The position numbers and the translations under genes were made by a program. The notes beneath the pieces are model-generated. The model saw nothing but the letters and a program-made list of their open reading frames with translations. It did no database searches and had not been told where the DNA came from. From contig NZ_CP135922.1 in assembly GCF_032399705.1 (NCBI RefSeq), positions 3,162,001 to 3,226,000 on the forward strand: 64,000 nucleotides of DNA. Direction: 5' to 3'. Positions within the stretch are counted from its first letter, which is position 1. The number at the start of each line of letters is the position of its first letter. The stretch is from Paenibacillus sp. BIC5C1 (lineage in GTDB: Bacteria > Bacillota > Bacilli > Paenibacillales > Paenibacillaceae). Below are positions 27,048-36,975 of this stretch, piece after piece.

Positions 27048-28835
27048 TCATATCTCTCCTGAATCATCTATACGTTGTAAAATTACTAGCCCAGCTCTTG
27101 CGATGGGCAGCTCGTGCAAACCGTCCTGAAGCTCGATTTGACGAAGTAGCACAACTTGACCGCAGCAATTTTTTACAGTTAGATTGTAACGACCCGGATG
27201 GTGGCAACGGACAACTACTTGTTCGTTATAAGTTCCGTTGGCTACAATGAATCGGTCATAGGAAGCATCCATTGGGACAACGATATTAGCGTAAACAGCG
27301 ACAATTTTCGCATCTCCTTTTTGAGCACTGATAAGTGGGTAAAGTAGCTCGGGTTGTTCCGGAACTAACTTACCTTTTAGCAGAATGTCACTATTCTCCT
27401 TACAGAAGGAGAGCCAGAAGCGGATCATTCCAGCGTACACTTCTCCAATCTCATCGAGACGAACAGAAATTTGAGGCACGGAGAAGAGAACGTTGATCAG
27501 CTGCATGGCTGCGCTTTCGACCGATTCTTTAGGGTTGAACATAATCATGTCGGAATGTACGGCTGTATTCCCCGACAATAGTCGCAAGTCGAGCGTACGG
27601 ATGCGATTTTGGATGGAGTCGTTCGGGCAATCATTGGCCCGAAACATGTTGCCGTATTTTCGCATTAACGGGCCGATGTACGTTTGACGGAATTCGATGA
27701 GAATATCCGGCTTGATGGCTCTCAGTCGCTCCATAACATCAGAGAGCAGAAGGTCCACCGCTTCAGGCACTGATTCATAATCCCGACCTTCCGCCGTTCC
27801 CTCCTTCTGATCCGGGCTCAGTCTGAAACTATCCACGAAATCCAGCTTCAGACCGTCAATATCCCACCCGGATACGGCCTGTTCATAGGTGTTGATCAGG
27901 TATTCCCGCACATCCGGGTACCGGGGGTCCAGTACTCCCGCATTCAGCTTCTCATCTACGCGCAATAGTTTATTCTCGAACTTGCTCCATACCTTGCTGC
28001 GCTTCCCTACAAATGGAACGGAGTACCATAACATATATTTCATACCCAGCCGATGTACGGTATCCACATGAGCTCTCATGTCCGGAATCTTGCCCGCATA
28101 GACTTCCCAGTCCCCGGTATACGCATAACCCCGGTTGTTGTCGTCCGTCTGCCAGCCATCATCAACAATAATGGTGTCACATCCAAGTTCCTTAGCAAGT
28201 CTGCATTGCTCCTCCAATTCGGCAGCGGTCAGTTTCTGATGATAGGAATACCACGTGGAGTACATAGGGCGGAGGGCCACATCAGGAACTGCGGCGGGTT
28301 CATAGCCGGGAAGGCCTTCCCACCACTTGGTTACATCTTCAAGCGCCTTATAGAAGGGGATATCCCTACGGTCGATTCGAAGCATTGCTTCGTAATGATC
28401 GAGTTTGGGCATCGCTTCTTCAAATAGGGTAACAGAGCATAGGAAAGTGGAATCCTCTTCATGAATACCGGCTTTTATCGATACGTTGTTCAATGCATCA
28501 GTAAAAGCGAAGGTCATTCGATTTCGTCCCTCTAGATTATATAGAGAGGCCACAGGCGCAAGAGAAGTGCTTTTGGACTGGAAACCATCACCCCAATCGA
28601 CTTGAAGGGCTTTATTGCGGTCGGTTCCCGGATGCCATAAAGAGTGGATGTCAACGGCGGGAGTAGACCACTCGATCCGGCACACTGGCGGCTGTTCTTT
28701 TTTCACAGCTGTTAGCCGGATATGGACCAGAAAAAGGTTCTCCGTAATGGTTTCGATGTTGGTAAAGCTTTCAAACAAGGTGCTGTTACCGTCAATAATT
28801 ACAGTGGGACAATCGTAGTTGATTAAAGTTTTCAT
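27048..28835 (-). CDS. GH36-like alpha-galactosidase
   Basis: A 595-residue cytoplasmic glycosidase. After a beta-sandwich domain (about 1-180), the TIM barrel has the GH36 motifs MYSTWYSYHQ, IIVDDGWQT and GLKLDFVDSF, with nucleophile Asp332. The acid/base is likely Asp402 or Asp406 in RANDCPNDS, at about the spacing seen in GH36. It would release alpha-linked galactose from melibiose or raffinose-type sugars; some relatives act on other alpha-glycosides. Shorter than the 720-residue GH36 enzymes, nearer the compact bacterial type. It is divergent from lacI-ABC genes and shares their operator region. Confidence 0.85.
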   Translation of the reverse strand: MKTLINYDCPTVIIDGNSTLFESFTNIETITENLFLVHIRLTAVKKEQPPVCRIEWSTPAVDIHSLWHPGTDRNKALQVDWGDGFQSKSTSLAPVASLYNLEGRNRMTFAFTDALNNVSIKAGIHEEDSTFLCSVTLFEEAMPKLDHYEAMLRIDRRDIPFYKALEDVTKWWEGLPGYEPAAVPDVALRPMYSTWYSYHQKLTAAELEEQCRLAKELGCDTIIVDDGWQTDDNNRGYAYTGDWEVYAGKIPDMRAHVDTVHRLGMKYMLWYSVPFVGKRSKVWSKFENKLLRVDEKLNAGVLDPRYPDVREYLINTYEQAVSGWDIDGLKLDFVDSFRLSPDQKEGTAEGRDYESVPEAVDLLLSDVMERLRAIKPDILIEFRQTYIGPLMRKYGNMFRANDCPNDSIQNRIRTLDLRLLSGNTAVHSDMIMFNPKESVESAAMQLINVLFSVPQISVRLDEIGEVYAGMIRFWLSFCKENSDILLKGKLVPEQPELLYPLISAQKGDAKIVAVYANIVVPMDASYDRFIVANGTYNEQVVVRCHHPGRYNLTVKNCCGQVVLLRQIELQDGLHELPIARAGLVILQRIDDSGEI

Positions 28836-28904
28836 AATACCTCCTGCTTGTATAAATAGATAATGGAATAATGATACCTTGTTTAGAGTATAATGTTTAC
28901 AAAA

Positions 28905-29063
28905 TATTTAGTAAACAAATAAAATAAATATACGTAATGCGGGATATAATCATCGTTTTATACTAATAAAATAGATTGTAAGCGATGACAATAAGGTATT
29001 GTCAAACAAATTGATCTCTGATATATTGAAAACACACATTAGTTCGCTAATGTTTAGTAAACA
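28905..29063. promoter_or_regulatory. Divergent operator pair for the LacI-type regulator
   Basis: TGTTTAGTAAACA, a perfect 13-bp palindrome with central G, lies at 29051-29063. A copy with one change, TATTTAGTAAACA, lies at 28905-28917, centre to centre 146 bp away (14 helical turns). The arrangement fits cooperative binding or looping by the adjacent LacI protein to control both directions. Confidence 0.75.
28977..28990. promoter_or_regulatory. cre: CcpA cre box between alpha-galactosidase and lacI
   Basis: TGTAAGCGATGACA matches the cre consensus TGWAANCGNTNWCA at every fixed position. It implies glucose repression of the sugar locus. Confidence 0.75.
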
Positions 29064-29146
29064 AAATACAATGTGATTGGCAAGTTGTCAGCAAAACTAT
29101 AAAATGATTGTGAGGGGTGTTTCCCAAATATGAAGTGAAAAGGTGA

Positions 29147-30208
<1,062 letters not shown>

Positions 30209-30243
30209 TTTTTTTTGAAATATTCAATTCAATAGGGGGAAAA

Positions 30244-31494
30244 ATGATGAAAAAATGGTCTTTGATTATTTTATCTCTACTTGTTGTAATTGCATTGTCG
30301 GCGTGTTCCGGAAATGGAGGGAACTCGTCGGAAAGTCAGGGCGGGACAAAGGACAAGGGGAAAATAACATTTGCCTTCTGGGGAGCTCAGTCAGAAGCTG
30401 ATGCGATCAAGCAAGCCATTGATAACTTCGAGACAAATTACCCCGACATTCAGGTTGAGAGCCAGTGGATTCAGAAGGATTATCTCACCAAGCTACAAAC
30501 GATGATTGCAGGAGGTACGACTCCTGATGTCATGCTGATCTCAGGAGGGGATTTGCCTGGTTTTGCAAACGCTTTCCAAGAATTGAAGTTGGATGAATCG
30601 CTCTTCAGTTCACCTTCGCTCGTCGATTCCATGAGTGTGGATGGCAAAGCATATGCAGCACCATTTATTATCAAGCCTAAAGTTATGGCGATTAACGTCG
30701 ATCTTTTTGAGAAAAACAACATTCCGCTTCCAAGCAAGACTGAACCGATGACGGTTGAACAATTCAATGACATCGCAAAGAATCTCACGTCTGGAGAAGG
30801 GGCAACAAAGATTTTTGGTTCAGAACCACTGTGGCTCGGTAACTGGATATATGCGTTTGGTGGTCAATTTTACAGCGATGATCTGAGTAAGTCAGCATTA
30901 GATTCACCAGAAGTCATAGCCGCTGCCGAGTATATTGTTTCTAGCAAACAAGCCGGCATCGTGCCGAACGATAGTGAGAAGCAGGGACAAAGCATGATGA
31001 ACTGGTACCTGGGTGGAAGAATTGGCATGTTCACCGACTTTGGTCCTTGGTATTTACCGCAAATGGCTGATGTGCAGAAGTTCAAATGGGATATTGTTCC
31101 TTTCCCAGGGAACGGCGGTTCCAAAGAAGTTAATGGACTGGCTCTAAGCAAGGACAGCAAGAATGCTGAAGCCGCAGAAACGTTCATTAATCACCTTACA
31201 CAAAACGAAGAGGTGCAAAAAATCATCGGAGGGAACAAGAATGCCTATGGCGTTCCGGTTATTTCCAGTGCAACAAGTGCGTTTGAAACGGTTTCCCCCG
31301 ACAAGAACCTGAAAGCCTTCGTACTTGCCGCCGAGAAACAGCATACACAGGAAGCCCAGAAGGGTACGAATGAAATCAACAACGAGATGAAAGCTATCGA
31401 TGATACAACACCAATCGGAATTGGAAACAAGGATGTTAAGGAAGTATTCCCGCAGGTGGCAGAGAAGATAAACAAGATTTTACAACAAAACTAA
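30244..31494 (+). CDS. Sugar ABC transporter substrate-binding lipoprotein
   Basis: A 416-residue lipoprotein of the MalE/UgpB/MsmE family (SBP_bac_1). The signal peptide ends in the lipobox LSAC, so the mature protein is anchored at the outer membrane face. The ITFAFWGAQSEADAI start and VMLISGGDLP hinge segment are typical. ATG 30244 or 30247 follows AGGGGGA. It is 36 bp after lacI and 12 bp before the first permease gene. It probably captures the oligosaccharide cleaved by the GH36-like enzyme. Confidence 0.93.
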   Translation: MMKKWSLIILSLLVVIALSACSGNGGNSSESQGGTKDKGKITFAFWGAQSEADAIKQAIDNFETNYPDIQVESQWIQKDYLTKLQTMIAGGTTPDVMLISGGDLPGFANAFQELKLDESLFSSPSLVDSMSVDGKAYAAPFIIKPKVMAINVDLFEKNNIPLPSKTEPMTVEQFNDIAKNLTSGEGATKIFGSEPLWLGNWIYAFGGQFYSDDLSKSALDSPEVIAAAEYIVSSKQAGIVPNDSEKQGQSMMNWYLGGRIGMFTDFGPWYLPQMADVQKFKWDIVPFPGNGGSKEVNGLALSKDSKNAEAAETFINHLTQNEEVQKIIGGNKNAYGVPVISSATSAFETVSPDKNLKAFVLAAEKQHTQEAQKGTNEINNEMKAIDDTTPIGIGNKDVKEVFPQVAEKINKILQQN

Positions 31495-31506
31495 CGGGAG
31501 CAAACT

Positions 31507-32565
31507 ATGAATGGAATAATAGAAGGGATCTACAGTTTCTATGAAGGAATAGGGGCACCGGCATCATTGTTGCCTCTTCTCCCTTTTCTGACCGTAATCG
31601 TGCTAATATTCGCTATTATTTATACCATTACCAGAGTTCTTGTGAAAAAGAGGATTATCCATACCAAAACGGCAAGTTTTTATTTGTTCGTCTCAGTCTG
31701 GATTATTGGCTTTCTGTTATTTACGGTAGGTCCGATGATTTTCTCATTCTATATCAGTTTCAACAAATGGGAGGTCGTCAGCGACCCGAAATGGATCGGT
31801 TTGGACAACTATCGCATGCTGTTCAAGGATACTATGTTTTATAAATCGCTGTCCGTGACCTTCTATTACACACTCGTAAGTGTACCCTTGCAGGTCATTC
31901 TCTCTTTAGCGATTGCCTTGCTGATGAATTTGAAGCTGCGCGGGATCTATTTTTTCCGTACCATCTATTATTTGCCAACGCTCGTGCAGGGTGTAGCACA
32001 AATGGTGCTGTTTATCTGGATCTTTAACCCGAATGTCGGTCTGGTCAATTCATTACTGCGTTTGATTGGTATCGAAGGCCCTGGCTGGTTCTCCAGTCCA
32101 GAATGGTCAATGCCGGCAGTCATTATCATGAGTCTTTGGACGGTCGGAGGCAATATGATTATCTATCTGGCCGGTCTTTCGGATATTCCACAAAGCTTGT
32201 ATGAGGCGGCTGAGATTGATGGAGCAACGGCAGCAAGAAAAGCCTGGCATGTGACGCTACCACAGATTTCACCGATTTTATTTTTCAACACCGTTACAAG
32301 CATGATTGGGGCATTCCAGACCTTTACCCAAGGTTTCATGGTTAACGGCGGACCTGATAATTCATTGTTATTTTATGCCTACTATCTATATCAAAATGCC
32401 TTTATGTGGTTCAAAATGGGTTACGGTTCGGCCCTGGCCTGGGTACTCTTTGTGATTATCCTCGTGTTCACTGCGCTTGTATTCCGCAGCAGTGCATTAT
32501 GGGTTTATTACGAAACAGAGCAAACCGGAAGGAGGAAGCGTCGTGTCCGTAAAAAAAGAGCGTAA
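31507..32565 (+). CDS. Sugar ABC transporter permease, MalF/MsmF type
   Basis: A 352-residue integral membrane protein. Seven helices are likely: one extra near 20-45, then the canonical six. The EAA loop, LYEAAEIDGATAARKAWHVTLP, for contact with the ATPase is present near 235. Its 60-residue N-terminal extension with a helix is longer than in most MalF relatives of Firmicutes. Its last 23 bases overlap the second permease. No ATPase gene is present, so it probably uses a shared MsmX-type ATPase encoded elsewhere. Confidence 0.94.
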   Translation: MNGIIEGIYSFYEGIGAPASLLPLLPFLTVIVLIFAIIYTITRVLVKKRIIHTKTASFYLFVSVWIIGFLLFTVGPMIFSFYISFNKWEVVSDPKWIGLDNYRMLFKDTMFYKSLSVTFYYTLVSVPLQVILSLAIALLMNLKLRGIYFFRTIYYLPTLVQGVAQMVLFIWIFNPNVGLVNSLLRLIGIEGPGWFSSPEWSMPAVIIMSLWTVGGNMIIYLAGLSDIPQSLYEAAEIDGATAARKAWHVTLPQISPILFFNTVTSMIGAFQTFTQGFMVNGGPDNSLLFYAYYLYQNAFMWFKMGYGSALAWVLFVIILVFTALVFRSSALWVYYETEQTGRRKRRVRKKRA

Positions 32566-33394
32566 ATCTGCTCACAAAAAGGTGCATTGGCTGGCCTATA
32601 TATTGCTGCTGATCGGAGCCGTTATGTTCCTGTATCCCTTTCTGTGGATGGTTTCTGCCTCTCTAAGGAGTCTGGAAGAGGTTGCAGTTTCAGGAATGAG
32701 CATATGGCCTGATCACTGGCGCTGGGATAATTATGCGAAGGCGCTTACCGCGTTCCCGTTTGGTCGTTATCTGGTCAATACGGTAATTACAACGGTGTTC
32801 CCGATCGTGGGTACGGTTCTTTCTTCATCTATTGTGGGTTATGCCTTTGCCCGTTTGAAGGTGAGGGGAAGCGGGATCTTGTTCGTACTGGTGCTGTCAA
32901 CCATGCTGCTGCCGGGCGAGGTTACGATGATTCCGCAATTCATTCTGTTCAAGAATCTGGGCATGCTCGATACGCTGTACCCGCTGATCGTTCCATCCTT
33001 CTTTGGATCGGCGTTCTATATCTTTTTGTTACGTCAGTTCTATTCCCGGCTACCCGTCGCATTGGAGGAAGCAGCGATCATCGACGGCTGCGGTTACTTT
33101 AAAATTTGGTGGAAGATTTTCCTGCCGCTGTCCAAACCGGCTCTGATGGCGGTTGGCGTCATGGTCTTTATGGGCTCCTGGAACAACTTCATGGGACCGC
33201 TGATTTATATCAACAGCGACAAATGGAAGACACTCACGCTCGGTTTGGCGGGTTTTCAGGGTACCTATGCCACAGATACCAACTTGTTAATGGCAGCGGC
33301 TGTTGTAATCACTTTACCGTGTATCCTATTATTCTTCACCGCGCAAAAAGCGTTTATGGAAGGTCTGACCTTCTCAGGTTCCAAGGAAAGTTAA
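32543..33394 (+). CDS. Sugar ABC transporter permease, MalG/MsmG type
   Basis: A 283-residue six-helix permease with the EAA motif LEEAAIIDGCGYFKIWWKIFLPLSKP. GTG 32543 is chosen for its GGAGG ribosome site and for the canonical N-terminus; a longer frame from 32477 would begin inside the first permease gene. It is translationally coupled to that gene by a 23-bp overlap. It forms the membrane channel with the MalF-type partner. Confidence 0.94.
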   Translation: MSVKKERKSAHKKVHWLAYILLLIGAVMFLYPFLWMVSASLRSLEEVAVSGMSIWPDHWRWDNYAKALTAFPFGRYLVNTVITTVFPIVGTVLSSSIVGYAFARLKVRGSGILFVLVLSTMLLPGEVTMIPQFILFKNLGMLDTLYPLIVPSFFGSAFYIFLLRQFYSRLPVALEEAAIIDGCGYFKIWWKIFLPLSKPALMAVGVMVFMGSWNNFMGPLIYINSDKWKTLTLGLAGFQGTYATDTNLLMAAAVVITLPCILLFFTAQKAFMEGLTFSGSKES

Positions 33395-33422
33395 ACCGAA
33401 AAAGGATAGGAGTGACTTTGAC

Positions 33423-34811
33423 ATGCCTTATGATAGAGAGATAGAATCCCAAGCTGGTGCAGTAACTTTTCAATCTTCCGATAAGGAGTTGAATGAAGGT
33501 TTTGTTTGGGCCAAACGGCAGGCGCTGGAATATGCCCACTTTGGTGAAGATCCCGTCGGACTATGGTACGAAGCCGCTCTTCCAGCCAGAGAAGCATTTT
33601 GCATCCGTGATGTCATGCACCACAGCACCGGAGCTGCTGTTCTCGGACTTCGTTTCCATACCAAGAACATGATCATGCACTTTGCCGAAAATATTGCCGA
33701 GTCACGTGACTGGTGTACCTACTGGGAGATCAATAAGGACAATGTTCCTGCCCCAGTCGATTATGAAAGCGATGAGGATTTTTGGTATAATCTCCCTGCG
33801 AATTTCGACATTATTGACGCAAGCTTACGTCAGTACTTATGGACAGGAGATAATTATTATTTGAATAACAGCAAGTTACTGGATTTCTTTAGTTTAACTT
33901 TAAATGAATATACAAACACCTGGGACAAAGACGGAGACGGGGTATTGGAATATTATCCTGAATACGGACGCAGGGGCCTGGCTACCTTCAACGAGGCTGG
34001 ACATCAGCCTTTGATAGGTGGTGATATGATTGCTGCTCAAATTGCCGGTTACCGTGCATTTGTCCATCTTGCCCGTCTCAGGGGCCAAACGGAGATAGCG
34101 GAAGTGTACGCCACCAAGGCGCAAGACCTGAAACAGCGTTATGAGCAGGAATGGTGGAACGAGGAGGAGGGGCGCTTCTTCGGAGCCAAGCTGCAAGATC
34201 ATTCTTTCCTAACAGGTTATAATGCAGAAGGGACATTTCTCCCCCTCTATTACGGTTCGGTCAGTGAACAGGAGAAACTGCACAAGGCGCTTGAGGATGT
34301 CAAGATCCATCGTGTTGCTAACGTTGAAGGAAAGACTTACCTGCCGGATATTTTTTATCGGTATGGTCAAAATGAAGAAGCTTTTAGTGAATTGAAAGAG
34401 CTGATAAATCCATCATTGGAGCGACGGGATTACCCGGAGGTATCTTATTGCGTGATAGGTTCCGTGGCCGCGGGATTGATGGGAATTACAGGAAACGGTG
34501 CATCGGTAATTAGCACCTTGCCCAGACTTGCGCATTCACTGGAATGGGCGGAAATGGGGAATATTCCTATCCTTGACCGGGACATTAGGGTTAAACATAA
34601 GGGGAATACAGAGAGTGAAGTGACACTGCAATCTGGAAAACCTTTTGTCTGGAAGGTTGCTTTCCCTGTAAATACCGAGACGTTATACCACAATGGCATA
34701 GCCGTTGCTGCCGAGCAGGAAACAAACGAAGGTGGAGAACTGATCAGCTTTATTTCTGTAAAAGTGGCTGAAGATGAGATACACCGCGTTTCCATTGCGC
34801 AGGAAGGTTAA
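33423..34811 (+). CDS. Putative cytoplasmic glycosidase with (alpha/alpha)6-barrel, family unassigned
   Basis: A 462-residue soluble protein without signal peptide. Motifs such as REAFCIRDVMHHSTGA, WDKDGDGVLEYYPEYG and GGDMIAAQIAGYRAFVHLA are characteristic of six-hairpin glycosidases (MGH1/trehalase/glucoamylase-like folds); conserved Asp and Glu in DKDGDGVLEY and RRDYPEVSY may be catalytic. The last 80 residues form a beta-sandwich. It lies 28 bp behind the permeases in the same operon and so probably works on the imported sugar or an unsaturated derivative. I cannot place it in a numbered GH family. Confidence 0.65.
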   Translation: MPYDREIESQAGAVTFQSSDKELNEGFVWAKRQALEYAHFGEDPVGLWYEAALPAREAFCIRDVMHHSTGAAVLGLRFHTKNMIMHFAENIAESRDWCTYWEINKDNVPAPVDYESDEDFWYNLPANFDIIDASLRQYLWTGDNYYLNNSKLLDFFSLTLNEYTNTWDKDGDGVLEYYPEYGRRGLATFNEAGHQPLIGGDMIAAQIAGYRAFVHLARLRGQTEIAEVYATKAQDLKQRYEQEWWNEEEGRFFGAKLQDHSFLTGYNAEGTFLPLYYGSVSEQEKLHKALEDVKIHRVANVEGKTYLPDIFYRYGQNEEAFSELKELINPSLERRDYPEVSYCVIGSVAAGLMGITGNGASVISTLPRLAHSLEWAEMGNIPILDRDIRVKHKGNTESEVTLQSGKPFVWKVAFPVNTETLYHNGIAVAAEQETNEGGELISFISVKVAEDEIHRVSIAQEG

Positions 34812-34862
34812 TACTCAAGATCTCTAGTCTCTTCCAATGGAAGACAAACATCAGTATGAGGA

Positions 34863-34903
34863 AGGGCTTCTGTCTGCTGCAATGCGGATAGAGCCCTTTT
34901 TTT
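34863..34903 (+). terminator. Terminator of the LacI/ABC operon
   Basis: AGGGCT and AGCCCT close a longer imperfect hairpin (34863-34896), followed by seven T residues. Confidence 0.85.
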
Positions 34904-34981
34904 GATGATTGCCTCAAAAGCCTTGTCAATACACTAAGAGTTGAATACCTTATGACATAACACAAAAGAGGAGGAGATTAC

Positions 34982-35104
34982 ATGAGTGAAGTAGGATATG
35001 GAAATGTTGGAGGTCTTGGTGGATACGGTGGTTTCACATCCATCGGCGCAATCCTTGTTCTGTTCATCTTGTTGGTCATCATCTCTAAAGCTTTCCTGGT
35101 TTAA
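34982..35104 (+). CDS. YjcZ-family sporulation-related miniprotein
   Basis: A 40-residue protein with a glycine-rich N-terminus (GYGNVGGLGGYGG) followed by one hydrophobic helix (about 21-40, IGAILVLFILLVIISKAFL). This is the form of the YjcZ/YtV family of tiny sporulation membrane proteins of Bacillus and Paenibacillus. GAGGAGG is 8 nt before the ATG. It stands alone between two terminators. It was found by reading the sequence directly, since it is very short. Confidence 0.88.
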   Translation: MSEVGYGNVGGLGGYGGFTSIGAILVLFILLVIISKAFLV

Positions 35105-35123
35105 TTCCTTTACCATAATAATA

Positions 35124-35155
35124 ACTCTGCTGGCATTACGCTGGCAGGGTCTTTT
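35124..35155 (+). terminator. Probable terminator after yjcZ-like gene
   Basis: CTCTGC and GCAGGG can pair (one G-T) across the TGGC-containing loop, and TCTTTTT follows. The stem is short. Confidence 0.5.
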
Positions 35156-35180
35156 TGTCATAAGCACAATTTGAAAGCGT

Positions 35181-35208
35181 TTGACATATTGAATTATCAA
35201 TCTATAAT
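35181..35208 (+). promoter_or_regulatory. SigA promoter of the yesM-like gene
   Basis: TTGACA (35181-35186) and TATAAT (35203-35208) with a 16-bp spacer, both perfect boxes, 55 bp upstream of the kinase start. Confidence 0.8.
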
Positions 35209-35262
35209 TATGGAGTTATGCATTCAACATAGAATGGATGAAGTTAAGGAGAATAGGTTGGA

Positions 35263-36975
35263 ATGACACTTAAAAAAAGAATCTTTTTGCTGTTTTTTCT
35301 CAGTGCGTTTATTCCCTTCATTAGTATAGTTGCGATTTCCTACTACACCATTGATTCCATTTTTGCGAATAAGATCGATGATGGCATTCGGAGCAATTTA
35401 CAGCAGGTGACTTCCTCACTGGAGAATTCGATCACCAACCTGAATCATGTTACTCAGCAATTATCCTACAGTGGTACATTAGGCAAGAAGTTGGATGAGG
35501 TCTTGAAACCAACCTCCAATATATTTGAATTGATTGAAACTCGGGATGAACTAAAGAGCGAATTAAATGTCGTAACCTTTACCAACCCGAATATAGGTTT
35601 GACATTGTATTATTTTCAGAAGGATGGCTCCACACAGTTTGGAAACTTTCCCATAAAGGATCGTTTTGCACCCGAATCATTGCCTGTGCTCTCCAAAGCA
35701 TATGGGATTACCTACTATGGTCCTCATGTCAGTATGAACCGGTTTGATGATCAGCTCGTCTTATCCGCGATGCGGAAGGTAAAATTACCCCAGAGGGACG
35801 ATGTGTATATTTACGTTGAATCCGGTTTTCACCTTGCGCAGGATATATTGGGTTACAATCAGTACAAAGGAGATTTATCCCACTTGATCCTCGATGGAGA
35901 GGGGAATATTGTGTATAGTGAGATTCCGGAAGCGATGAAAGTCGGGGAGAACTTCTCCAACTTATCGAATGGTGCAGCATCGGACGGAATAGCTCGCGAT
36001 TATCATTGGTTCAGACAGGGTTCCACTCAGAACTGGAGCGTTGTGTCGGTGATCTCGCAGGCCAAATATCAACAGGAGAAAAACCAGTGGTTGCTTCAAA
36101 TATTACTGGTCGCTTTATTTTTCCTTGGTTTTACGGTATTTCTGGCTTGGTTGCTGTGGAAGATGGTTTATAAACCCCTCGGTCTGTTCCATTCGGAGAT
36201 CAACGGCATGTCTCAAAATCCACAAATGGCAGGCAGTCAGACCCGCACGCAGATTCCAGAATTTGATTTTCTGTTAGGCGAATTCTCGAATATGCAGCAT
36301 CAAATCGGTGACCTCTTCAAAGAGGTGCAGCAGAAAGAGAAAATTCGTGCAGACCTTGAAGTAGAGAAGCTGCTGTACCAGATCAATCCTCATTTTTTGA
36401 TGAATACGCTGGATACGGTCCACTGGCTGGCGGTAATGAATGGACAAGGTGAGATTGACAAGCTGGTGCAGTCCCTGAATAAACTGTTGTACTACAATTT
36501 AGGTAAATTAGGACAGGTTTCCACGATGGAAGAGGAAATTGACGCGCTTAGACAGTACTTGATCCTGCAGCAAATCCGCTATGACTTTGAATTTGATGTG
36601 CGTATTTCCGCTGATGAGCAAGTGCTTCAAATACCTGTACCTCGTTTTATTCTACAGCCACTGGTTGAAAACTCACTATACCATGGACTGAGCGACGAAG
36701 GTTTTATTCAAATTGAAGTGACACGCAAAGAAACGCTGAACATTATGATTCAGGATAATGGAGCTGGCATGACGGAGGAAGCGATTGAAAGACTTCTGAA
36801 CAATCGTGTAGCAGATCATCAAAAAGTAGGGATGGGCATCGGGCTCAATTATGTTCACCGCATGTTACAAGCACAATACGGGGATCAAGCTCAACTGGTG
36901 ATTGAGAGTGAATTGGGAACTGGCACAAGCATATTGCTTATACTTCCGATCAAAGGAGAAGATATCTCGGCATGA
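35263..36975 (+). CDS. YesM-type sensor histidine kinase
   Basis: A 570-residue sensor of the YesM/LytS-like group. TM1 (about 7-31), a 250-residue extracellular Cache-like sensor, TM2 (about 285-305), HAMP, then the His_kinase domain (PF06580) with INPHFLMNTLDTVHW (phospho-His after NP) and HATPase_c with DNGAGM and GIGLNYVH. These kinases sense extracellular sugars, often through a binding protein, and pair with YesN-type regulators. Its TGA overlaps the ATG of the regulator gene. It lies upstream of the binding protein and ABC genes. Confidence 0.93.
   Translation: MTLKKRIFLLFFLSAFIPFISIVAISYYTIDSIFANKIDDGIRSNLQQVTSSLENSITNLNHVTQQLSYSGTLGKKLDEVLKPTSNIFELIETRDELKSELNVVTFTNPNIGLTLYYFQKDGSTQFGNFPIKDRFAPESLPVLSKAYGITYYGPHVSMNRFDDQLVLSAMRKVKLPQRDDVYIYVESGFHLAQDILGYNQYKGDLSHLILDGEGNIVYSEIPEAMKVGENFSNLSNGAASDGIARDYHWFRQGSTQNWSVVSVISQAKYQQEKNQWLLQILLVALFFLGFTVFLAWLLWKMVYKPLGLFHSEINGMSQNPQMAGSQTRTQIPEFDFLLGEFSNMQHQIGDLFKEVQQKEKIRADLEVEKLLYQINPHFLMNTLDTVHWLAVMNGQGEIDKLVQSLNKLLYYNLGKLGQVSTMEEEIDALRQYLILQQIRYDFEFDVRISADEQVLQIPVPRFILQPLVENSLYHGLSDEGFIQIEVTRKETLNIMIQDNGAGMTEEAIERLLNNRVADHQKVGMGIGLNYVHRMLQAQYGDQAQLVIESELGTGTSILLILPIKGEDISA

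Noticed and set aside
35170..35186. cre-like TGAAAGCGTTTGACA before the yesM-like gene
   Set aside because: It needs a one-base insertion to fit the consensus; the bases are explained by the -35 box.
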